Shown: positions 1 to 6,219 of the stretch, piece by piece
Layout: each line of letters starts with the position of its first letter
Position numbering within the stretch: position 1 is the first letter of the stretch
Assembly (NCBI GenBank): GCA_005772945.1
Contig: SXIE01000212.1
Coordinates: 1 to 12,407 of the forward strand
Direction of reading: 5' to 3'
Source: Pseudomonadota bacterium
GTDB lineage: Bacteria; Myxococcota; UBA9042; PHBI01
DNA length: 12,407 nt
Made by a program: the position numbers and the translations under genes
The notes under the pieces: model-generated
What the model saw: only the letters and a program-made list of their open reading frames with translations
Database searches by the model: none
What the model was told of the DNA's origin: nothing

Positions 1-579
1 GCCGTCCGCGCCGCCCTCGCCTGCCAGGCGCGACTCGACGTCCTGCGCGCGGAAGGGGTCGCGTGGGCCTCGCGCCTCAACCTCCGGATCGGGCTCGCCA
101 CGGGCGAGGTGCTGGTCGGCAACATCGGGACGCCTGAGCGGCTGAACTACACCGTGATGGGCGACGTCGTGAACCTCGCCGCGCGACTCGAAGGGCAGAA
201 CAAGCGCTATGGCAGCGCGGTGCTCGTATCGGAGGCGACGGCCTCCGCGTGCCAGGACGCGTTCGTCTTGCGCCCGATCGACGTGGTGGCGGTCAAGGGC
301 AAGGTCGAGGGCGTGCGCGTCTGGGAGCCGCTGTGCGCGCGTGGGGATCCGCAAGCGCGCGAGGCCGCGGCGCTCGCGACCTGTTGCCAGGCGGGCCTCG
401 ACGCCTACGTTCGCGGGGACTTCGCGCAGGCGCTGACGGAATGGACGGCGGCGCAGGAGCTGCCCTATGCGCGCGGGCGGGAGCGGCCGCTGGAGGTGCT
501 CCGCGAGCGCACGCGCGCACTGTCGGCGGGGCCGCGGCCCGAGGGATGGACCGGGGTCTTCGTCGCGACCACCAAATAG
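1..579 (+). CDS. Class III adenylate/guanylate cyclase, C-terminal part (5' end outside window)
   Basis: The reading frame is open from base 1, so the start and N-terminal domains are missing. The visible 192 residues hold the second half of a class III nucleotide cyclase domain, which makes cAMP (or cGMP) from the triphosphate. The hallmark GLATGEVLVGNIG strand-turn is followed by NYTVMGDVVNLAARLE. In the latter, Asn (172-174) and Arg (184-186) are the transition-state pair, and Thr (151-153) takes the place of the substrate-specifying Asp, as is usual in class IIIb bacterial cyclases. The two metal-binding Asp residues would lie upstream of the window. After the catalytic domain comes a tail of about 90 residues, with a helical TPR-like stretch (AYVRGDFAQALTEW) and a final EGWTGVFVATTK; this W-x-G-V ending is common in deltaproteobacterial multi-domain cyclases, which often carry CHASE2 or other sensor domains. 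Cyclase identity is near certain; cAMP as product is inferred. Confidence 0.93.
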   Translation, partial: AVRAALACQARLDVLRAEGVAWASRLNLRIGLATGEVLVGNIGTPERLNYTVMGDVVNLAARLEGQNKRYGSAVLVSEATASACQDAFVLRPIDVVAVKGKVEGVRVWEPLCARGDPQAREAAALATCCQAGLDAYVRGDFAQALTEWTAAQELPYARGRERPLEVLRERTRALSAGPRPEGWTGVFVATTK

Positions 580-620
580 GCAAATAGGCAAATAGGCAAA
601 TAGGCAAATAGGCAATTGGG
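573..620. repeat. 8-bp tandem repeat CAAATAGG, five perfect copies plus one degenerate
   Basis: Five exact head-to-tail copies of CAAATAGG occupy 573-612, followed by a decayed copy CAATTGGG at 613-620. The stop codon TAG of the cyclase gene (577-579) falls inside the first copy, so changes in copy number would not alter the protein. The block is strikingly AT-rich against its surroundings. It lies about 30 bp upstream of the candidate promoter for the next gene. Confidence 0.95.
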
Positions 621-651
621 CAGTCGGCACGCGGAACGTCGAAAAGTCGCG

Positions 652-680
652 ATGACAACCGGGCGCATTCTTGCTACAAG
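652..680 (+). promoter_or_regulatory. Candidate sigma70-type promoter for the esterase-like lipoprotein gene
   Basis: ATGACA (652-657, five of six matches to TTGACA) is separated by exactly 17 bp from TACAAG (675-680, four of six matches to TATAAT). A TG at 672-673 gives an extended -10 element. Transcription would start near 687, leaving a leader of about 24 nt with an AGG (702-704) six bases before the ATG at 711. This is a motif-only call. Confidence 0.45.
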
Positions 681-710
681 CTGCAAATCACCCGGCCAGG
701 CAGGTCCCTC

Positions 711-2744
711 ATGCGCGTCCCGAACGTTCGCCTCACTGTCAACCTCGTGTGGGTCCTCGTGCTCGGCGCGTGTGGCTCCGACGCAGACACCGGCACCGCC
801 ACCGATACAGCCCAGACGACCGCGTCGGATGCGGCCGAGGTGAGCACCGACAGCGGTGAGCCGCCCGCAGAAGTGACCCCGGACGACACGGCCGTGACCC
901 CGGAAACGGCGGTGACGACCGACGCCACGACGGCCGAGACGACCCCGAGCGACACCACGACCACGACGCCCGATTCCAGCGATACGGTCGACGCAAGCGA
1001 CACGACGCCCCAGGGCGAGACGAGCCCCGGCGACTACCTGGCGGGCTGCGACAGCCTCTTTGCGGCGCGCGTCGTCGAGAAGCAGGTCGAGGCGGACGCG
1101 ACGTTCCCGAGCCGCTGCGACGTACCGCTGCGCAATGCGATCAGGCGCGTGCGCGACGGTGGCCCCGTGCTGTGCATCGTCGGCGAAACGGCCAACGCCT
1201 GCCGCACTCGCCTCTACGATACCCCCCCCGCGATGGCCGACCGCGCTCAGGGCTGCGCCTCCCAGAGCCCCGTGCCGGCCAGCTGCCTGCGCGGAAAATA
1301 CCTCGCCAAGTGCGCCGACGGCACCGACACGTGCCCAACGCCCGAGGCGATCTGCCAGGACGGCATGCGCCCGATGGTCTACGCCGAACCCGCGACGACC
1401 GGCCCCTCGGACGTCTGGTACTTCTTTCTCGGCGGTGAGGGCGCCCCGTGCACGGGCCCAATGTGCTGGTACAACTACCGCTACGCGCGCCTCAACGACA
1501 AGGTCGAGTTCGAGCTCGCGATGAGCACGGCCCACCCCGACCACAGCTACGCCGCGGCCAAGCTCGGCTCGGGCGTGATGAACGGCGCCCCGGTCGCCGG
1601 GAACCCAGCGGCCGACTGGAACCGCGTGCACTTCAAGCGGTGTACCGACGCGGCCAGCCGCGCGAACGAGACGGCCTTCATCGGCGACGGGATCCCAGCC
1701 GATTGGGCCGAGGGCCTGCCGGATCTCCCGGTCGCCACGCGCACCGGCACAGTCCCCGTGTTTCACCGCGGCTTCGACACCTGGCGCGCAGCGTTTCGTC
1801 TCTTCACGACCACGAGCGGACGCGACCTCGACGGCGACGGAACCCCCGAGCTGCCGTCGCTCGCGGCTGCCAAGCAGGTCATCCTGGCCGGCGCCTCCGA
1901 TGCCTCGGGATGGGTCGTCTTCGCCGCCGATCGCCTCGCGGACGAGCTGCGCACGATCGCCGGCGCCGACGTCGACGTGCGCATCATGATCGACGGCTAC
2001 TTCGAGCCGGCCTTCGACAACGAGGGCCGCTATCACGCCGACGCACCGGCCGACTTCGACATGTTCGGCGACCCGTACGCCGAGACCGGACTATGCCTCC
2101 TACCGGACAACGGCGACGGCCTCGCCAACGAGGCGTGCTCGGACGCCGCCTACATCGACGGCCCGTGGCGACGCGCCCTCGATGCGCGCCAGGTCGTGCG
2201 CGACGCCTCTTGCGAGACGTACCACGCCGTCGGCGCGCCGCAGTGCAGCGACAAGCTGCACACGCTCCTGCACCACGTCGCCACGCCGGTCTTCATCCTG
2301 GCGGACCAGGAGGACGGCACCGTCTCGGGGGGGTCGCCGATCTACGCCGACACCCGGGGCTACCACTGGGCCGACCCCGCGACCTACCGCCGGCGGGTCC
2401 TCGACGCGGCCAAGGACATCGCCGCGCACTGGTCCACCGCCGCGCGCGAGGAGGGCGCCGGCACGGCCGGGAACTTCGCGCTCGCCATGCCCAAGTCGCG
2501 CCGCGAGGGGGAGCCGTGGGGCCACGCGCGCCACGTGCGCTTCCACGACGACGCCGAGATGAAGTCCACGATGGACTACTGCAGCAAGGACGGAAACCAG
2601 CTCGCGTCCATTGCCTTCGCGACCATGATGGGCGCGTGGATGAAGGGCACGGTGCCGACGACCTTCGTATGGGAGGATGCCGCCGCCTTGAGCGGTACGA
2701 CGAGCTATTGGGTGACGGGCGGACACTGCCGCACCCCCGAGTGA
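711..2744 (+). CDS. Lipoprotein, pectin-acetylesterase/Notum-like alpha/beta hydrolase
   Basis: The 677-residue precursor starts with a short lipoprotein signal ending in the lipobox LGAC (Cys21). A low-complexity Thr/Asp/Glu/Ser stalk (about 24-106) would hold the catalytic domain away from the membrane. A Cys-rich segment (about 107-230) with the CQDGMRPMVY element follows. Then come DVWYFFLGGEG (oxyanion-type GG at 241-242), a NRVHFKRCTD segment, and VILAGASDASG with the presumed nucleophile Ser396. Candidate acid residues are Asp532 or Asp535 (FILADQEDG); candidate His residues are 605, 608 and 612. This order fits the pectin-acetylesterase/Notum carboxylesterase family, which removes acyl groups from polysaccharides or proteins. 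The nucleophile elbow is atypical, because the family normally has G-x-S-A-G-G. The substrate is unknown. ATG 711 is supported by AGG six bases upstream and by the signal peptide. The gene converges with the metallopeptidase gene. Confidence 0.8.
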   Translation: MRVPNVRLTVNLVWVLVLGACGSDADTGTATDTAQTTASDAAEVSTDSGEPPAEVTPDDTAVTPETAVTTDATTAETTPSDTTTTTPDSSDTVDASDTTPQGETSPGDYLAGCDSLFAARVVEKQVEADATFPSRCDVPLRNAIRRVRDGGPVLCIVGETANACRTRLYDTPPAMADRAQGCASQSPVPASCLRGKYLAKCADGTDTCPTPEAICQDGMRPMVYAEPATTGPSDVWYFFLGGEGAPCTGPMCWYNYRYARLNDKVEFELAMSTAHPDHSYAAAKLGSGVMNGAPVAGNPAADWNRVHFKRCTDAASRANETAFIGDGIPADWAEGLPDLPVATRTGTVPVFHRGFDTWRAAFRLFTTTSGRDLDGDGTPELPSLAAAKQVILAGASDASGWVVFAADRLADELRTIAGADVDVRIMIDGYFEPAFDNEGRYHADAPADFDMFGDPYAETGLCLLPDNGDGLANEACSDAAYIDGPWRRALDARQVVRDASCETYHAVGAPQCSDKLHTLLHHVATPVFILADQEDGTVSGGSPIYADTRGYHWADPATYRRRVLDAAKDIAAHWSTAAREEGAGTAGNFALAMPKSRREGEPWGHARHVRFHDDAEMKSTMDYCSKDGNQLASIAFATMMGAWMKGTVPTTFVWEDAAALSGTTSYWVTGGHCRTPE

Positions 2745-2758
2745 GCAGACGTCACTCG
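2738..2758. terminator. Hairpin shared by two convergent stop codons, possible bidirectional terminator
   Basis: CGAGTGA (2738-2744) and TCACTCG (2752-2758) are perfect reverse complements separated by a 7-nt loop. The arms contain the TGA stop codons of the two convergent genes, one on each strand. No T-tract follows on either side, so it is not a classical intrinsic terminator, but it is the only structure in the 7-bp gap. Confidence 0.45.
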
Positions 2759-5283
2759 ATCGCCTCGAACGACCACGTCATCTTGGACCAGCCTTCGCCC
2801 GAGAGACCGCGCGGCGGCATCGTCCCAGTCTCGTCACGTGCGCCGTCGATCGTGAGTCCATCAACCGAGACGAACGCAGTCGCGTCGAAGCTGAGATCGG
2901 GATTCACGTCGAGCGGGAGCTCGAGCCATTCGAGATCGATCTCATCGGTGCCTCCCGGGATCTCCTCGCAGCTCGAGGCCACGCTCACCGCGAGCGGCAT
3001 CCGACCGAAACCGAAGACGATCCCGCGGCGGCCGGGCTCGCCGATGGTGGTCATGCCGAAGAGGCCCGGCAAATCGGCCAGGGGTGCGGCGCCGGTGAAG
3101 GTCGCCTGGCACGCGCCGCGGATCGGATCCGAGCGCGTGTAGGTCGCCTGGTAGCTCGCGTCGCCGCCCGTGACTCGGTAGAAGCGCGGCGCGAGCCCCT
3201 TCATGACGTTGCGGTAGACGGTCGCGTAGGGCGAGGCTGCGAGCTCGGCGGCGGTGAGCGGCGTGAACGTCGGATGCGCCGTGAAGCCATGGGCGATGGT
3301 GATGCTCGCGGTGCCGAGGTCGCCGCTATAGACCTGGCTGCCTTCGTAGCTGCCCGTCACGATCCCGCGCCAACGGCCGCAGTGGATATTGGATCCGATG
3401 ACGGTGATGGGATCGGGGGGCACCGCGACCGATCCGGGCGTGCGCACCTCCCACTCGCGGTTCGAGGCGACGAGCGCGACGAGCGACACCGGCTCGTCGT
3501 CGCTGCGGCAGAAGACGCGCTCCTCTGCGGCGGTCCAGTCCTCGTTCGCGGGGCTCGCGTCCGACTCGGCGAAGAGGCCCGTCACCTTCAGATCCGGGCC
3601 CGGCTCGGCCGGCTTGATCCCAGCGTAGCCATTACGGATCACGAGGGTCCGCACGTCGGGATCGGTGATCTTCCACTCGAAGAAGCGGTGTCCGAGGTAC
3701 CAGATCTCGCTCGCCTCGGGCGGGTAGTTCAGCTCGATCTCCTGGATACCGCCGAGCGACACGGACTGGCCGCTCAGCACCGGGCGAGGCTCGAAGCCGT
3801 CGGCCTTGCGCAGAACATCGAACGGGTCGTGGTTCCAGAGCTCGAGGCCGTAATCGTGCCAGCTCCCGACGAGGCCGCCCGCCAGCTCCCCGTCGACGGC
3901 CGCGATGACGTCGTCGCGCTGCTGCGCTTGCCAGGCCGCCTCCCAGCGGTTCATGACGCGCGGCACGAACGTCGAATCGGCGCGCGGTCCGAGCGCGAGC
4001 CACTCGTAGAAGAGGTGCTGACCGTAGGGGAAGTTCCCCTTCGGATCCGGGTACGGAAAGGCGTCGATCGGCGAGTCGGCGTAGGCCATGTAGGCGGCGC
4101 CGTACTTCTGCTCGGTCGCGAGGATCGGGCGCATCCCGAGCGCCTCGATGGCCATCCAGGTCGCGGTCGACTCCTTCCACCAATTCGTGGACGCGAGGCA
4201 TTTGCCGGGCGGGGCGACGCCGAACTGGATGGCGTGCATGAACTCGTGCGCGATGGTCGTCTGCCAGTAGCCGGCGCGACCCGGAGCGCCGCCGATGCCG
4301 CCTTTGCGGGCCCAGTTCAAGTAGGGCGCGTTCAGGACGACTTGGCTCGGGATCGGGCCCTGGCAGGCGTCGAGCGGGAACGGCGGGCGCGGAAGGAACG
4401 GCTTGGTCACGGCGCCGTAGGAGGCGCCCGGGAAGTAGACGTGCATATTGACGAGGAAGAAGTCGTAGCGGTTGTCGCCCGCGTTGCACGCGAAGCCGCC
4501 GTCGCCGGGGGGCGCGCGCCCCATGATGGCGGTCTCGCGATCCCAGAGCAGGTCGTCCATGAGACCGACCACGAGGGCCGCCAGCTCGGCGTCGTCGGCG
4601 CTCTTCTGGGGATCGAACTCGTCGTATTCGTACCAAGCGACGACGCGGGTGCCGTCGTGGCGACGCCACTGGGGATCTTGCACGAGCTCGCAACTGTCCC
4701 AGGGTTGACCGGCCGCCGCCGCGAGTCCGGAGGGCGACGGCGACGTCGGGGAATACCAGCTGCCCGGATACATCGGCGGCACGAAGAACGGCGCGAGCAG
4801 CTCCTGGGTCGCGGGGAGCAGCGCGCCCCAGCGCCCGAGGACCTCGGCTAGGACGAAGCCGTCGGCCGCCGCCCCCGTCCCGCGATAGACCTCGGGCAAG
4901 CGCAAATCGCCGTGGGCCGCGTAGACGCGGAACAGGAGCGCCGTGTCGGCGTCGATGGCGCCGCTCGCCAGCGCGGCCTCGATGAGGGCCTCGGAGGTCG
5001 GACCGTCGGCCGGCGGCTCGACGTCCGTCGTTTCCGATTCGACCTCGACCTCGACCTCGACCTCGACCTCGACCTCGACCCCGACCTCGACCTCGACCCC
5101 GGCCTCGATCCCGACCTCGACCTCGACCTCGACCTCGACCTCGACCCCGGCCTCGACCCCGGCCTCGACCTCGACCTCGGACTCGACCCCGGCCTCGACC
5201 CCCGCATCCCCGCCGCGCCCGCCCCCGTCCTCCGCACACGCCGCAAGGACGCCAACCACCAACGACCCGAGCAGCGCGCGCAT
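2752..5283 (-). CDS. Lipoprotein zinc metallopeptidase (HExxH) with Glu-Val stalk
   Basis: This is an 843-residue precursor. The N-terminus is a lipoprotein signal with lipobox LAAC (Cys16) and Ala at +2. A stalk (27-84) of alternating Glu and Val follows. The catalytic site is HEFMH (His346, Glu347, His350), followed 21 residues later by Glu371 in WWKESTATW. This H-E-x-x-H...E pattern is that of a gluzincin-type zinc peptidase, and HEFxHAIQ...W..E.TA.W resembles the MXAN_6640-type putative metalloproteases of myxobacteria (from memory, not searched). About 450 residues follow the active site; I cannot name domains there, though they look beta-rich. ATG at 5283 is preferred to TTG at 5289: GGAG (5290-5293) sits six bases before the ATG but directly abuts the TTG. 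The protein is probably surface-anchored and digests extracellular protein; its specificity is unknown. Confidence 0.85.
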   Translation of the reverse strand: MRALLGSLVVGVLAACAEDGGGRGGDAGVEAGVESEVEVEAGVEAGVEVEVEVEVEVGIEAGVEVEVGVEVEVEVEVEVEVESETTDVEPPADGPTSEALIEAALASGAIDADTALLFRVYAAHGDLRLPEVYRGTGAAADGFVLAEVLGRWGALLPATQELLAPFFVPPMYPGSWYSPTSPSPSGLAAAAGQPWDSCELVQDPQWRRHDGTRVVAWYEYDEFDPQKSADDAELAALVVGLMDDLLWDRETAIMGRAPPGDGGFACNAGDNRYDFFLVNMHVYFPGASYGAVTKPFLPRPPFPLDACQGPIPSQVVLNAPYLNWARKGGIGGAPGRAGYWQTTIAHEFMHAIQFGVAPPGKCLASTNWWKESTATWMAIEALGMRPILATEQKYGAAYMAYADSPIDAFPYPDPKGNFPYGQHLFYEWLALGPRADSTFVPRVMNRWEAAWQAQQRDDVIAAVDGELAGGLVGSWHDYGLELWNHDPFDVLRKADGFEPRPVLSGQSVSLGGIQEIELNYPPEASEIWYLGHRFFEWKITDPDVRTLVIRNGYAGIKPAEPGPDLKVTGLFAESDASPANEDWTAAEERVFCRSDDEPVSLVALVASNREWEVRTPGSVAVPPDPITVIGSNIHCGRWRGIVTGSYEGSQVYSGDLGTASITIAHGFTAHPTFTPLTAAELAASPYATVYRNVMKGLAPRFYRVTGGDASYQATYTRSDPIRGACQATFTGAAPLADLPGLFGMTTIGEPGRRGIVFGFGRMPLAVSVASSCEEIPGGTDEIDLEWLELPLDVNPDLSFDATAFVSVDGLTIDGARDETGTMPPRGLSGEGWSKMTWSFEAIE
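5041..5202 (-). repeat. Hexanucleotide repeat (GAGGTC on the coding strand) encoding the Glu-Val stalk
   Basis: About 27 consecutive hexamers occupy this interval. Perfect runs of six (5041-5076) and five (5113-5142) copies of GACCTC, as read on the + strand, are interspersed with variants GACCCC, GGCCTC, GATCCC and GGACTC. Every unit is exactly two codons in the peptidase frame, giving Glu-Val, with Ala-Gly or Gly-Val in the variants. Gain or loss of units would therefore change stalk length without a frameshift. Confidence 0.93.
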
Positions 5284-5307
5284 GAGCAACTCCAGCGAAG
5301 GCGCTCA

Positions 5308-5336
5308 TCTCTGCCCACCCGCTGCACGCGTGTCAA
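5308..5336 (-). promoter_or_regulatory. Possible promoter of the metallopeptidase gene (perfect -35 box, poor -10)
   Basis: Read on the minus strand, TTGACA is perfect (complement of 5331-5336) and lies just downstream of the barrel-protein stop. It is about 48 bp upstream of the peptidase ATG. No good -10 hexamer is found at 17-18 bp spacing (two of six matches at best), so this may be chance. If real, the peptidase gene can be transcribed separately from the gene upstream. Confidence 0.25.
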
Positions 5337-5342
5337 CGATAC

Positions 5343-5969
5343 TCAGAAATGGATCCCGAGCCCGAGACTCGGTCGCAGGTCGAGCCCGAGCGTGACGCTC
5401 TCACCGTCCTCGAAGCTCCCGTATCCAACGTGCGCCACGTCGCTCGAGATCCGTACATCGAGCGCGTCCGACAGCGCCAGCTCCACGACCAATCCCACCC
5501 GCGCAGACAGCGAGGTCACGGCCGAATCGCTCACCGTCGGCTCCCCCTGGTCGTCCTCACCCTCCGAATGATAGCCGACCCGCGACGCGCCCACGCGCAG
5601 CGTGAGCGACACCGTCACCGGCGACACCGTCACGATCACCGCGCGCGCCCCGATAGCACCCCCCAGCGCGGTCGTGCGCGACGTGCGCCCGCCGCCCTCG
5701 GTCGTGCTGTAGTGGCCGTCGAGGTCGGCCGTGAGCCACCACCCGGGGGCAACGCGATACTCGATCCCGAGGCGACTCTCGGACAGCGATCCGAGGCCCG
5801 CCAGGCCCCCAAGGCCTCCGCCCAGCAGCGCGATGTTGCCGATGGACGGGAGCCCGAGATCGATCCCGACGCGCCAGTCGCGCCCCTCCTCGGCATGCGC
5901 CCCCCCGGCGCCGAGCGCAGCCATTCCCAACGTGACGACGATACCCCAACACGCGCGCAGCACAGCCAT
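5343..5969 (-). CDS. Secreted outer-membrane beta-barrel-like protein
   Basis: This is a 208-residue protein with a Sec signal peptide (1-26, cleavage expected after AHA) and no lipobox. The mature part alternates hydrophobic and polar residues in short stretches separated by Gly/Asp/Ser turns, for example WWLTADLDG, VTVSLTLRVG, ARVGLVVELAL and SVTLGLDLRP. It ends in GIHF; a terminal aromatic is the usual recognition signal for the BAM outer-membrane assembly machinery. The size fits an 8-stranded barrel. A Gly/Leu-rich stretch (about 49-58) precedes the first long strands. The start is supported by AGGAG (complement of 5976-5980) six bases before the ATG. It lies 59 bp upstream of the metallopeptidase gene on the same strand, so the two could be co-transcribed. 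I recognise the fold style but no named family; a periplasmic beta-rich protein is an alternative. Confidence 0.7.
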   Translation of the reverse strand: MAVLRACWGIVVTLGMAALGAGGAHAEEGRDWRVGIDLGLPSIGNIALLGGGLGGLAGLGSLSESRLGIEYRVAPGWWLTADLDGHYSTTEGGGRTSRTTALGGAIGARAVIVTVSPVTVSLTLRVGASRVGYHSEGEDDQGEPTVSDSAVTSLSARVGLVVELALSDALDVRISSDVAHVGYGSFEDGESVTLGLDLRPSLGLGIHF

Positions 5970-6154
5970 CTCAGACTCCTCATGAATGGTTTCGGAACCA
6001 CCCCGAAGCGTCCGGCGGGGCCTCGCGGTTCATGCGCCGCGCGCATTGCCATCATGACGCGGCGGCCGCGCCCCCCAGCGCCCGAGTGCCACTTTGGCGC
6101 GCCACGGCAGTGCCCGCTCGTCCGCCAAGCGGTGTGACGAATCGCACTCAACCG

Positions 6155-6184
6155 TTTACTCCGGGCACGCGAGTGATCTATATC
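6155..6184 (+). promoter_or_regulatory. Weak candidate promoter for the hydrolase-like gene
   Basis: TTTACT (6155-6160, four of six) and TATATC (6179-6184, four of six) are separated by 18 bp in a locally AT-rich patch of the 250-bp divergent intergenic region. Transcription would begin around 6191, about 30 bases before the ATG at 6220. The call rests on motif matches only. The rest of the intergenic region (5970-6154) shows no gene and no convincing promoter for the minus-strand gene. Confidence 0.3.
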
Positions 6185-6202
6185 AGGTGCACGCGATCAC
6201 CT
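6173..6202. promoter_or_regulatory. Inverted repeats overlapping the putative start site, possible operator
   Basis: GTGATC (6173-6178) is repeated inverted as GATCAC (6195-6200), and within it AGGTG (6185-6189) pairs with CACCT (6198-6202). Both pairs surround the candidate -10 and the expected transcription start of the gene at 6220. Such a placement suits a repressor site, or a 5' RNA hairpin for the inner pair. No regulator is identified. Confidence 0.3.
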
Positions 6203-6219
6203 CCTGACAGGTTGCAGCC

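Noticed and set aside
465..2036. Open frame (523 codons) on the minus strand across the cyclase end and esterase gene, with a repetitive Phe-Ala-Tyr-Leu stretch
   Set aside because: It crosses two well-supported + strand genes. The repetitive peptide is just the translated 8-bp repeat.
3274..4851. Long open frame (525 codons) on the + strand opposite the metallopeptidase gene
   Set aside because: The minus strand encodes HEFMH...E, a lipobox and a good ribosome site. The + frame is Arg/Ala/Val-rich with no motif, as expected of a GC-rich shadow.
5041..5202. Possible CRISPR array or origin-like iterons
   Set aside because: The units are contiguous hexamers without spacers, and they keep the codon frame of the lipoprotein stalk.
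5284..5289. TTG at 5289 as start of the metallopeptidase
   Set aside because: It would directly abut the GGAG ribosome site, whereas the ATG at 5283 has a six-base spacer.
5991..6007. TTCGG / CCGAA inverted repeat upstream of the barrel-protein gene, considered as an operator
   Set aside because: The arms are only 5 bp with a 7-bp spacer and no supporting promoter motif, so it is not distinguishable from chance.
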